From RGIG8748 sp045576175 (lineage in GTDB: Bacteria; Bacillota; Clostridia; UMGS1810), in assembly GCA_045576175.1 (NCBI GenBank), contig JAZNFW010000066.1:1-20793 (forward strand): a DNA stretch of 20,793 nt. Reading direction: 5' to 3'. Positions 1-6,912 of the stretch are shown here, piece after piece (positions within the stretch are counted from its first letter, which is position 1; the number at the start of each line of letters is the position of its first letter). A program made the position numbers and the translations under genes. Below the pieces are notes generated by a model that worked only from the letters and a program-made list of their open reading frames with translations, ran no database searches and was not told the DNA's origin.

Positions 1-113
1 ACACATCAAATAAGGATATTAAATAAATTCATTAAACACACATCAAATGAGGTTATTAAATAAATTCATTAAATAAACACTGCAAATAGGTTTGTTAAAT
101 ATATTCATGAAAT
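1..113. repeat. Tandem repeat, three AT-rich units of 37-39 bases
   Basis: Units begin at 1, 38 and 77, each starting acac(a)t.c and containing tattaaataaattcattaaa or a close variant. Units 1 and 2 differ at only two positions over about 36 bases; unit 3 is clearly more diverged. The array may continue upstream of the window, so copy number is unknown. No ORF crosses it. It lies beyond the terminator of the minus-strand peptide operon. Confidence 0.8.
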
Positions 114-120
114 TTTTTCG

Positions 121-160
121 ACACAAAATAAAAGAGATTGCCCGTCGACAATCTCTTTTA
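121..160 (-). terminator. Rho-independent terminator of the secreted protein/peptide operon
   Basis: A perfect 12-bp inverted repeat (129-140 with 149-160, arms taaaagagattg/caatctctttta) encloses an 8-base loop. Read on the minus strand the 3' arm runs into TTTTATTTTG, a U-rich tail. It lies 57 bases after the stop of the 55-residue peptide. The plus-strand side also has a short T run in the arm, so it could act both ways. Confidence 0.8.
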
Positions 161-216
161 CCTCAGATATTAAATTGAATTTAACTGCTTTGAAAAATTC
201 ATTTTAACCAAATTAA

Positions 217-384
217 TTATAATGTGGGCTGAGAACCCTTTGTGTACATAGATACATTGAATCTCTGTGCACCAGCAAGCTTTTTCATATTGAATGCACC
301 CTGGAAACCAGTGGGAAGAGCAGAAATAGACTCTTTAACTGTTAATTCAACAACCTGAATTGCAGGCTTATTATACTTTTTCAT
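217..384 (-). CDS. Small peptide with YxxP leader motif, candidate RiPP precursor
   Basis: This is a 55-residue ORF. ATG at 384 has a strong site (GGGAGGAG) about 7 bases upstream, and the stop is TAA at 217-219. The N-terminus is MKKYNKPAIQVVELTVKESI, and the C-terminal half contains GFQGAFNMKKLAGAQRF and ends KGSQPTL. There is no signal peptide, no cysteine, and only one tyrosine in the C-terminal half. Y4-x-x-P7-x-I9 matches the YxxPxL type of leader motif known from lasso and related precursor peptides, which is read by PqqD-like recognition domains; a PqqD-like gene lies about 3 kb upstream on the same strand. It follows the secreted 216-residue protein by 18 bases and shares its promoter. 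That it is a precursor peptide is inference. It could instead be a small structural or regulatory protein. Confidence 0.75.
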   Translation of the reverse strand: MKKYNKPAIQVVELTVKESISALPTGFQGAFNMKKLAGAQRFNVSMYTKGSQPTL

Positions 385-402
385 CGTCAATCTCCTCCCC
401 TA

Positions 403-1053
403 TTATTCTGCGTAAGCAACTGCAGTACCAGCTTCTTCAGCAGTGATTCCTCTTGCTACGATAGCATAAGTACCATCAACATCACAACCCATAGCGGGGA
501 GGAATGTTTCAGCACCGTTTATAGTGATTTTGATTCCGTATGCTTTAACATTACCAGAAACCTGTGCCTGGAAAATGTAAGCGTCTTCTTCAACTTCGTA
601 ATCTTCAACAACAGCATCGGGAACCAATATTGCCCAGTTAGCATCAACTTTTGTTGCAGTTGCAAGACCCTGTGTTATGCGGTTGCAACCTTCCTTGAAG
701 CTAAAAGCAGCGGGGAAAGAATAACCCTTATCGGAACCGTGTTTTGCAGTTGCAGTAAGCATTTCATTTGTGGGAGCCTTAAACTTAAAGTTAACCTCGC
801 CATTTGCATCTGCTGTCTCCTGATCGATGTAGATTACACCGCCTGCATTTTCTACATAATATGTAACTTCTCCTGCTTCATCAAGACCTGTAACCTCTGT
901 TTCAATTGTCATTGTAAGAGTGGGTGTTTCCTGAGAAGCAAGATAATTATAATCAGTAATAGTCGTCACTTCTACAGCTAAAGCAGTTAAACTAGCAAAA
1001 GTCATGCAAAGTACGCAAGCAATTGCTAAAATTTTCGCAAAGCGAATTTTCAT
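403..1053 (-). CDS. Secreted Ig-like protein, 216 residues, function unknown
   Basis: The N-terminus MKIRFAKILAIACVLCMTFA, followed by SLTALA and then VEV, is a typical Sec signal peptide with a likely signal peptidase I cut after ALA. ATG at 1053 is chosen because AAGGAG lies 11 bases upstream and the hydrophobic segment starts there; the frame stays open 30 codons further upstream but without a ribosome site. The mature protein appears to have two beta-rich parts: residues about 30-115 (GEVTYYVENAGG, YIDQETADANGEVNFKF) and about 150-216 (AYGIKITINGAETF, DGTYAIVARGI, ending AVAYAE). These resemble bacterial Ig-like modules of clostridial surface proteins. There is no sortase signal, no membrane anchor and no S-layer homology domain. 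It is the first gene after the very strong promoter at 1096-1124 and is followed by the 55-residue peptide, so it is probably abundant. The specific function is not recognised. Confidence 0.85.
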   Translation of the reverse strand: MKIRFAKILAIACVLCMTFASLTALAVEVTTITDYNYLASQETPTLTMTIETEVTGLDEAGEVTYYVENAGGVIYIDQETADANGEVNFKFKAPTNEMLTATAKHGSDKGYSFPAAFSFKEGCNRITQGLATATKVDANWAILVPDAVVEDYEVEEDAYIFQAQVSGNVKAYGIKITINGAETFLPAMGCDVDGTYAIVARGITAEEAGTAVAYAE

Positions 1054-1095
1054 TGTTAATACATCTCCTTCATTTAATATACTGATTGTATTACT

Positions 1096-1124
1096 ATTAT
1101 AGCAAAGTAATCTTTGGTTGTCAA
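1096..1124 (-). promoter_or_regulatory. Consensus extended -10 sigma-A promoter for the secreted protein and peptide
   Basis: On the minus strand TTGACA (1119-1124), a 17-base spacer and TATAAT (1096-1101) are all exact consensus, with TGC directly before the -10 box. Transcription should start near 1089, giving a leader of roughly 36 bases before ATG at 1053. An inverted repeat AATACA-N6-TGTATT (1123-1140) abuts the -35 box and could be an operator. Confidence 0.9.
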
Positions 1125-1197
1125 TACATTTTTTTGTATTCAAACATTAAATTTCTAACAATTCCTCTAGCATTTCATTGTGCACATTTCCCAATAA

Positions 1198-2856
1198 CTA
1201 TACCGTTGTGCGTGTAACTTCCACCGCTGCATTCTCTATATTAATCCGCTTGTTCGCTATGTTAAGAGCTTGCGGACGGTGTGTTATAATAATACAGGTT
1301 TTATCTTCGAGTGATTTTATATTTGCAAGAATCTTAGCTTCTGTTTCCTCGTCCAGTGCACTTGTGGCTTCGTCCAGAAGTATGACAGGCGAGCCCGCAT
1401 ATATCGCTCTTGCTATCGCAAGACGCTGTATCTGCCCCTCGCTAAGACCCGCTCCCCCTTCGCCAAGGATTGTATTCATTCCGTCGGGAAGAGAGTCTAT
1501 ATAGTCCAGTATACAGGCAAGGCGTGCCGCCTCTCTTATTTTGCTTTCATCGGCATTTTCATCAAAGAAGGCAATATTGTCTCCCACAGTGCCCGAGATT
1601 ATCATATTGCCCTGAGGTACATAGCAAAAAGCACAGCGGGTATTTGCGCCTACCGGAATTTTTTCTACATTATTATATATATACATATTTCCGCCCGAGA
1701 CAGGATATATTCCAAGGAGCAATTTCAAAAGAGTGCTTTTGCCCATACCCGAGCTTCCTGTTACCGCAACTATGTCCCCTTTTTCTATGCTGAAGGTGGC
1801 GTTTTCAAGAACATTCTCCTCTCCATAGCCAAAGCTCACACTACTTACTTCTATGCCGCTAAAGTCTGTGATATGCAAATAAGAGTCATAGTCTTTCTTG
1901 AGTTTTTCTATTTCCATAAGGCGTTCCGCACTGGCACAGGTTGCAAAAAAGCTTGTAAGTGCCGAAGATATCTCTTTAAACGGCGACTGAACAGAGCCAA
2001 CGAGCTGTATTATGGCAACAAAGCTTCCCACGGTCATAATACCAATATGTATCTTATATGCACACCACGCCACAGCAAAATAGTACGCGGCAGTAAGTGC
2101 TACAAAGTAGAGTATATTAACGGCAAGGCTGGTATAGCCCACCTTCATATTGAGTCTGTAGTTCTCGTCCTGAAGCGAAGCAGTAACAGATTCAAACTTC
2201 TTTTCCTTGCCGAAAGCCTTTATAACCAGAAGGTTTTTTATACTCTCGTGCATAAATGACAGAACTTTGCCGTCGCTCTCGCGGCAGCTTTTGTGAAGCT
2301 TCTTTACTCTTCTTCCGTAGAGAATGGAGCTTATAAAAATCACAGGTCCGAGAGCAATACACAAAATGCCAAGGCTCGCATCGAGCTTAAAAAGTGCCCA
2401 GAAGCTCATAGCCACTCCCGATATCAGTATCGTTACAGTAGGAACCAGGTGTATTATATTTGTACTCACAACACGCACATCAGAGGTGAGTCTGTTTATT
2501 ATTTCGCCCGTATGATAGTCCCCAAGCGAAGATAGTCTGGAGGCTACAACACCGGAAAACAAATTCTTTTGAAGACGGTTTTTGTACAGGGCATCAAGGC
2601 GAACACTAAGTATATTGTATATACTCTGTACACTTATATCTAACACAAGCAGCACCGCAATCACTATGACGCAGGAGTAAAAGCCCTCCCCAAGACCGCC
2701 TGTAACAAAGTCAAGAAGGTCGCGACTTGCGAGTGCAAACTTAACAGATATATACGACATAAGAATACCGAGAAAAGACAAGGAAAGTATCTGCCACAAA
2801 ACCGGTTTTGCGTTTCTTATGAGCCACCTTTCGCTCTTGAGTTTGCCCTTATGCAT
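1198..2856 (-). CDS. ABC exporter, fused membrane and ATPase domains
   Basis: This is a 552-residue half-transporter of the exporter type. Residues 1-320 form the transmembrane domain with about six hydrophobic segments, and residues about 333-552 the ATPase: Walker A GSSGMGKST (367-375), Q-loop region VPQGN, signature LSEGQ (471-475), Walker B VILLDEATSALD (491-502) and H-loop His526. ATG at 2856 is preferred over the upstream in-frame ATG at 2877 because AAGGAGG lies 7 bases before it. It overlaps the 3' end of the S24/S26-like gene by 8 bases, so translation is coupled. There is no N-terminal C39 peptidase domain, so it would not cleave a double-glycine leader itself. A homodimer exporting the operon's peptide product is the likeliest role, but drug or lipid export cannot be excluded. 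No terminator is seen before the next promoter. Confidence 0.93.
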   Translation of the reverse strand: MHKGKLKSERWLIRNAKPVLWQILSLSFLGILMSYISVKFALASRDLLDFVTGGLGEGFYSCVIVIAVLLVLDISVQSIYNILSVRLDALYKNRLQKNLFSGVVASRLSSLGDYHTGEIINRLTSDVRVVSTNIIHLVPTVTILISGVAMSFWALFKLDASLGILCIALGPVIFISSILYGRRVKKLHKSCRESDGKVLSFMHESIKNLLVIKAFGKEKKFESVTASLQDENYRLNMKVGYTSLAVNILYFVALTAAYYFAVAWCAYKIHIGIMTVGSFVAIIQLVGSVQSPFKEISSALTSFFATCASAERLMEIEKLKKDYDSYLHITDFSGIEVSSVSFGYGEENVLENATFSIEKGDIVAVTGSSGMGKSTLLKLLLGIYPVSGGNMYIYNNVEKIPVGANTRCAFCYVPQGNMIISGTVGDNIAFFDENADESKIREAARLACILDYIDSLPDGMNTILGEGGAGLSEGQIQRLAIARAIYAGSPVILLDEATSALDEETEAKILANIKSLEDKTCIIITHRPQALNIANKRINIENAAVEVTRTTV

Positions 2857-3313
2857 GCAAAAGCCTCCTTGCAACATTAAGTATATAAAGCACCCAGTGT
2901 CTTATGGGAAATATAGCCACCCAGATGCGTGAATACATCTTTATTGTAAAATCATTTGGTGAGTATTTTTTGCCGTTTCGGTAAAAAGATGTGACCTTGG
3001 CTATAATCATATCCTCATACACAGGATATTCTTTTTTGGTTTCAAAATCGCCTGCCACAAAAAATGCTCCGTTCTTTTTGCCCACAATTCTGTGGAGTAT
3101 GTACTGACCGTTTTTTCTCCTGTGCAAAACGATATCGTATTTAGAAAATTTGTCGGCTTTTGACAAAACCACAGAATCCTTCCGGTTGTGAAGAATAGGT
3201 GTCATGCTTATTCCGGAAACCATAAGTCTTACATCCTGCCCTTTTTTTACACATTCCTCCACAATGGGCATAAGCTCATACATACTGTAACTGGCATTTT
3301 CATTTATTATCAT
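2849..3313 (-). CDS. S24/S26 family signal-peptidase-like protein
   Basis: The 154-residue protein has the type I signal peptidase box VSGISMTPIL with candidate nucleophile Ser36, and later YDIVLHRRKNGQYILHRIVG, where His74 sits where ER/SipW-type enzymes carry a catalytic His instead of Lys. GDFE (about 87-90) matches the conserved GD region. A hydrophobic stretch near the C-terminus (IWVAIFPIRHWVLYILNV) may anchor it in the membrane; there is no N-terminal anchor. Its ATG overlaps the stop of the PqqD-like gene by one base (TAATG) and its 3' end overlaps the ABC gene, so the three are made together. In this setting it is a candidate leader peptidase. Proteolytic activity is inferred from the motif only. 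Confidence 0.85.
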   Translation of the reverse strand: MIINENASYSMYELMPIVEECVKKGQDVRLMVSGISMTPILHNRKDSVVLSKADKFSKYDIVLHRRKNGQYILHRIVGKKNGAFFVAGDFETKKEYPVYEDMIIAKVTSFYRNGKKYSPNDFTIKMYSRIWVAIFPIRHWVLYILNVARRLLHA

Positions 3314-3576
3314 TATTCTATTACCTTTTTTTCCTTGAGTACGCTCAAAAACTCACGAATATCATTAAGTGCCGTGGCCTCGTCTACATCATATTCACCA
3401 AGCATAGCACAAAGAAGCTCATCCTCTGTTATATCGCTTTGGAGCTTATCCCATAGGAATGCTCCCGTTTCGTTTATTGTAATCATAGCCGAAAAATCCA
3501 CAAGGTTAGCACCTGTGGGAATAATAACAAAGCTGTCGGCAACTTCTTTTATGGTAAATCCTTCTCTAGCTTTCAT
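3313..3576 (-). CDS. PqqD-like peptide-binding protein (RiPP recognition element)
   Basis: The 87-residue protein has the layout of PqqD: an N-terminal beta segment (GFTIKEVADSFVIIPTG), a middle INETGAFLWDKLQ helix and a C-terminal winged-helix part with EYDVDEATALNDIREFLSVL and KKVIE. Length and pattern match stand-alone PqqD proteins (about 90 residues). PqqD domains bind the leader of a ribosomal peptide and present it to a modifying enzyme. The gene lies 15 bases after the unknown 346-residue gene (site AAGAAGGG before ATG 3576) and is translationally coupled to the S24/S26-like gene. No PQQ genes or radical SAM partner are present, so PQQ synthesis itself is not implied. Its probable client is the YxxP peptide at 217-384. 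Confidence 0.9.
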   Translation of the reverse strand: MKAREGFTIKEVADSFVIIPTGANLVDFSAMITINETGAFLWDKLQSDITEDELLCAMLGEYDVDEATALNDIREFLSVLKEKKVIE

Positions 3577-3591
3577 AGTATAACCCTTCTT

Positions 3592-4632
3592 TTAAATTTG
3601 GTTGTATGCCGTGCCGTACGAGTCATAGTAATCAGGGCAGGGCACTTTTTCTCTTATCTTCATATTTGCACTTAGTGCCATGGCTTTGGCACTTATCTCT
3701 TCTGCACTTTGCATATCCAAAATAAGATGCATAGCATCACTTACATCCAAAAAGTCAATATGCGACTTTGCCTTGAAACAAAATTCGTAATTTGACATAT
3801 AGTCCCGAAGCTCCAAAGCAAAAATGTCCGATATTTCTTTTATATAGGAATCTTCCGAAAGTTTAAGAGCAAAGCCTATATAATCTTTTCTGTCCTGTTC
3901 AAGTGCCAAAGAATATTCCAATGCCTTTATTTTGGTATGCCTTAGCTTACCTATTATTAAATCACGGGAAGAATCTGTGTGTATTTTTTGCTCATACTCA
4001 ATTGTAAAATCCGAAAAACGAGGTGCTCGCCTTGAGTTTGGATGCTTCTTTGCAAGTGCTTTAAGTTTCTTTGGCAAACTAAGCTTACTGAGAGATTTTC
4101 TGTAAGACGCAAAGATTGCCGCATTTATGTAGAGCCCTTTTCCCGAGATGCCAAATACCTCTTCCTCTATGTCAAACATCTTTAGAAGGCAATAGTTTAT
4201 AATCTCGCATCTTACACTTCGAAAAAGATGAGTAGGCCCAAATTCCTCTGTGCAAAGCTTATACACATTGGAAAAGTTCGTCATAAAGGGAGTTCTCATA
4301 TCCACAGGTGTATACAGACCGCTCTTTGTGGATACCGGTCTTATGTTTACACTGCCTTCGTTTTCACAAAACTCCGCTATGGTCACATACTCATTTTTAA
4401 ACAGGTACTCCCTTGCCCTATGGCAAATTTCAAAAAGTCGAAAATCAGTTACACGCTTCTTGGCGGGCACAGAAAAATCATATTTTATTTTTCTTTTGTC
4501 AATAGATACAAGACACGTTGAAAATTCTTCTGCTCTTTGTATGTCTGCAAATGCCGAACCCTCACAAAAGGTCAGACGCATATACTCATATGAACCTGTT
4601 TCAAAATCTTTGAATATGATTGTGCCGACCAC
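3592..4632 (-). CDS. Unknown 346-residue protein in the PqqD/exporter operon
   Basis: I do not recognise a family. The start is GTG at 4632, with GGAGG 7 bases before it; it lies 34 bases after the dehydratase-like gene and 15 before the PqqD-like gene. The protein looks soluble, with no signal peptide or convincing membrane segment. Visible parts are a mixed N-terminal region (to about 120), a helix-rich middle with a basic stretch (SLSKLSLPKKLKALAKK), an acidic/aromatic helical region and a short tail PCPDYYDSYGTAYNQI. I see no Walker A box, no radical SAM CxxxCxxC, no asparagine-synthetase PP-loop, no transglutaminase-like triad and no glycosyltransferase DxD in a convincing context. Position makes it the only candidate modifying or accessory enzyme of the peptide system. 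This is inference from context. Confidence 0.85.
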   Translation of the reverse strand: MVGTIIFKDFETGSYEYMRLTFCEGSAFADIQRAEEFSTCLVSIDKRKIKYDFSVPAKKRVTDFRLFEICHRAREYLFKNEYVTIAEFCENEGSVNIRPVSTKSGLYTPVDMRTPFMTNFSNVYKLCTEEFGPTHLFRSVRCEIINYCLLKMFDIEEEVFGISGKGLYINAAIFASYRKSLSKLSLPKKLKALAKKHPNSRRAPRFSDFTIEYEQKIHTDSSRDLIIGKLRHTKIKALEYSLALEQDRKDYIGFALKLSEDSYIKEISDIFALELRDYMSNYEFCFKAKSHIDFLDVSDAMHLILDMQSAEEISAKAMALSANMKIREKVPCPDYYDSYGTAYNQI

Positions 4633-4666
4633 CTGAAATCCTCCGTCCCAAGTTGCTTACAAAATA

Positions 4667-6574
4667 TCACACAGAGTGTACTTTTTGTGATTTATTTACA
4701 AGGTCGGGATTCTTGATATATGTAGGAACAACCTTTTCCATTATATCCTTGATTGCAGATATATCATTACTTTCCGTAGCCTGTTTCAAAAGGTCGAGAT
4801 TCGGCTTTAGGTCCTCCATTGTTATATCCGAGGGCACGCCTATAAAAATCTTTTCGTGCCTTGTTTTGGAAAGTCCCTCTTCGTTCATAAGAAGTTCCTC
4901 AAAGAGCTTTTCGCCCGGTCTTAATCCTGTGACCTCTATCTTAATATCCACTCCCGGTGTGTAGCCGGAGAGCCTTATGATGTTCTTTGCCAAATCATAA
5001 ATTCTAACGGGGCTTCCCATATCCAGAACGAAAATTTCTCCGCCCTGCGCATAGCTTGCCGCCTGAAGAACAAGCTGAGCTGCCTCGGGAATTGTCATAA
5101 AGAATCTTGTTATATCCTTGTGTGTTACGGTAACGGGTCCGCCAAGCTCTATCTGTTTTTTAAACAGAGGAATTACACTTCCGTTTGAACCTAAAACATT
5201 ACCGAAACGCACCGCAACAAACTCTGTATCGCTTATCTTTTGCATAGCCTGTACCACAAGCTCGCACATACGCTTGGTGGCACCCATTATGTTGGTGGGG
5301 TTAACTGCCTTGTCGGTAGATATCATAACAAATCTCTTAACTCTGTATTTGTCTGCGCAAAGAGCCACATTGTATGTACCAAAAACATTGTTCTTTATTG
5401 CTTCTCCGGGGCTGTCTTCCATAAGGGGAACGTGCTTGTGAGCCGCCGCGTGAAATACTATATACGGCTTGTGCTCCTCGAATATGGCTTCGAGTCTTAA
5501 TTTGTCTCTTATGGATGCTATAAGCACCGTGGGCTTGTTGTCGGGATAGAGCCTGTCAAGGTCCATCTGCAAATCGTAGGCATTATTTTCATATATATCC
5601 ACAATTACAAGCTTTTTGGGGTTAAATCGCATTATCTGTCTGCAAAGCTCGCTTCCTATAGAGCCACCGCCGCCTGTTACGAGCACAACCTTGTCCTCTA
5701 TATATTCGGATATCATTTTGTTATCAAGCTGTATTTCCTGCCTGTCAAGAAGGTCCTCAATCTGCACATTTCTGGGCATATATCTTCCGCCCTGTGTGTT
5801 GATAGCCTGGGAGAGTGAAGGAACTATTTTAAGCTTTGCTTTGGTTTTGGTGCATAATTCCACTATTTCGTTTTTGTCGGTAGCGCTTGCAGAGGGAATG
5901 GCAAGAAAAATCTCGTCCACTCTTAGCTTATGACATATTCCGGGGATATCGTCCCTGTTTCCCATTACGGGGTAACCGCAGAACACACTTCCCACCTTGG
6001 AGGGATTGTCGTCTACAATACCTACTATATTTAAGTTAAAATCGTCGCTACTTTCCATATCCCTTATAAGCATAGATGCAGAAACTCCAGCACCCACTAT
6101 GAGAATTCTTTTTTTCTTTTCCTCGCGTGAGGCTACATCGTGATGAGCACTGAGCTTTGTATATGCCCTTACAAACATACGGACAAATGAGCAATACACT
6201 GCCAAAGCTGTGGACATAAGAAATGCAAGTCGGAAGGTATCACGCATATCTCTTATGTATGTGCTGTCTACAGTATATCTTAATATGAGGGTTACCACCA
6301 TACTGAGTGCCACACTGATAACAGAGCACACCGCAATTCTGGCATAATCCTTTGTGGCGGCATATCTCCACAGAACTCTGTACATTCCGCCTATGTAATA
6401 CACCAGACAAATTGATGCTGTACTGCTTAGTGCCACAGGCAAAAAGACATACACATTCCGTGTTGCCGCATGAATTCCAAACACAAAGAGTATGCTTAGC
6501 ATATATATGATTGCTGCTCCAAGGATGTCAAAAAGAAAAATTATTCTGTTTCTTAAGAAATTCACTTCTTTCAT
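4667..6574 (-). CDS. Membrane nucleotide-sugar 4,6-dehydratase, CapD/WbpM/PglF type
   Basis: The 635-residue protein has about four N-terminal membrane helices (residues 10-135), a first Rossmann domain (ILIVGAGVSASMLIRDME, about 157-174) and a second, catalytic SDR domain (VLVTGGGGSIGSELCRQI, about 297-314). The active-site region VMISTDKAVNPTNIMGATK carries Met430 in place of the usual SDR Tyr, with Lys434, as in WbpM/PglF-like enzymes. The length matches that family, which converts UDP-GlcNAc to the 4-keto-6-deoxy sugar used for surface glycans or glycoproteins. ATG 6574 has AGAGGTG before it. It is the first gene of the run driven by the promoter at 6623-6651 and precedes the unknown/PqqD/peptidase/exporter genes by 34 bases, so it may be co-transcribed with them. 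Exact substrate is not shown by sequence. Confidence 0.93.
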   Translation of the reverse strand: MKEVNFLRNRIIFLFDILGAAIIYMLSILFVFGIHAATRNVYVFLPVALSSTASICLVYYIGGMYRVLWRYAATKDYARIAVCSVISVALSMVVTLILRYTVDSTYIRDMRDTFRLAFLMSTALAVYCSFVRMFVRAYTKLSAHHDVASREEKKKRILIVGAGVSASMLIRDMESSDDFNLNIVGIVDDNPSKVGSVFCGYPVMGNRDDIPGICHKLRVDEIFLAIPSASATDKNEIVELCTKTKAKLKIVPSLSQAINTQGGRYMPRNVQIEDLLDRQEIQLDNKMISEYIEDKVVLVTGGGGSIGSELCRQIMRFNPKKLVIVDIYENNAYDLQMDLDRLYPDNKPTVLIASIRDKLRLEAIFEEHKPYIVFHAAAHKHVPLMEDSPGEAIKNNVFGTYNVALCADKYRVKRFVMISTDKAVNPTNIMGATKRMCELVVQAMQKISDTEFVAVRFGNVLGSNGSVIPLFKKQIELGGPVTVTHKDITRFFMTIPEAAQLVLQAASYAQGGEIFVLDMGSPVRIYDLAKNIIRLSGYTPGVDIKIEVTGLRPGEKLFEELLMNEEGLSKTRHEKIFIGVPSDITMEDLKPNLDLLKQATESNDISAIKDIMEKVVPTYIKNPDLVNKSQKVHSV

Positions 6575-6622
6575 AGTGCACCTCTCAACAAATAATCACA
6601 AACCACCAGTTTGCATAATATA

Positions 6623-6651
6623 ATTGTAGCATAAGCACATCCCAATGTCAA
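6623..6651 (-). promoter_or_regulatory. Extended -10 sigma-A promoter of the dehydratase-to-exporter operon
   Basis: Minus strand TTGACA (6646-6651), a 17-base spacer and TACAAT (6623-6628), with TGC directly before the -10 box. Start of transcription near 6616, about 42 bases before ATG 6574. It is divergent from the tRNA promoter, with 54 bases between the two -35 boxes. Confidence 0.85.
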
Positions 6652-6705
6652 ATACAACAAGAAAAAGGGCTATAAAATGGATTTTTAAAAACTTTTAAAA
6701 AAGTA

Positions 6706-6734
6706 TTGATTTTTAAAAATGGTTGTGATATTAT
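6706..6734 (+). promoter_or_regulatory. Promoter of tRNA-Glu
   Basis: TTGATT (6706-6711), a 17-base spacer and TATTAT (6729-6734), with TG at 6726-6727 one base before the -10 box. The predicted start near 6741 is about 12 bases before the mature tRNA 5' end. Confidence 0.75.
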
Positions 6735-6752
6735 ATTAAAGTACCTTATTAA

Positions 6753-6827
6753 GGCCCCTTGGTCAAGCGGTTAAGACGGCGCCCTCTCAAGGCGCAATCA
6801 TGGGTTCGATTCCCGTAGGGGTCACCA
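6753..6827 (+). tRNA. tRNA-Glu (anticodon CUC)
   Basis: A full cloverleaf is visible. Acceptor GGCCCCT pairs with AGGGGTC (one G-T pair), followed by discriminator A and encoded CCA (6825-6827). The D arm holds GGTCAAGCGGTTAAGAC. The anticodon stem GCGCC/GGCGC encloses loop CTCTCAA, giving anticodon CTC, which reads GAG. The T arm is ATGGG/CCCGT around TTCGATT. It is a single gene, not part of a tRNA cluster here. The CTC anticodon is the less common Glu isoacceptor, as most Firmicutes rely on TTC. Confidence 0.95.
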
Positions 6828-6912
6828 AAAATCCTCGTTCGCAAGAACGGGGATTTTTACTTATTACCTACTCACTATTCGCTCTTCCCTAAATACGAAC
6901 GAGGATTTTTGG
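6825..6912. repeat. 17-bp inverted repeat copying the tRNA 3' end and terminator arm
   Basis: The sequence ccaaaaatcctcgttcg at 6825-6841 recurs as its exact reverse complement at 6896-6912, 54 bases further on. The left copy covers CC of the tRNA CCA end plus the first terminator arm. Two shorter matches, 6858-6867 with 6916-6925 (tacttattac) and 6884-6890 with 6935-6941 (cttccct), occur in the same order rather than nested, so this is not one simple long hairpin. Confidence 0.7.
6827..6858 (+). terminator. Terminator of tRNA-Glu
   Basis: Arms 6827-6840 and 6845-6858 form a 14-bp stem with one G-T pair around loop GCAA, ending in TTTTT. It starts at the last base of the tRNA CCA end. Confidence 0.85.

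Noticed and set aside
1..113. CRISPR-like repeat array
   Set aside because: Units follow each other directly without unique spacers, and no cas genes are present.
292..318. LPTG in the 55-residue peptide as a sortase signal
   Set aside because: A sortase signal is LPxTG followed by a hydrophobic segment and basic tail near the C-terminus; this is LPTG in mid-peptide with neither.
739..981. Plus-strand open frame of 80 codons opposite the secreted protein gene
   Set aside because: Antisense shadow; the minus-strand gene has a signal peptide, ribosome site and consensus promoter.
3313..3576. PQQ cofactor biosynthesis
   Set aside because: No pqqA/B/C/E homologue is nearby; stand-alone PqqD-like proteins serve many peptide systems.
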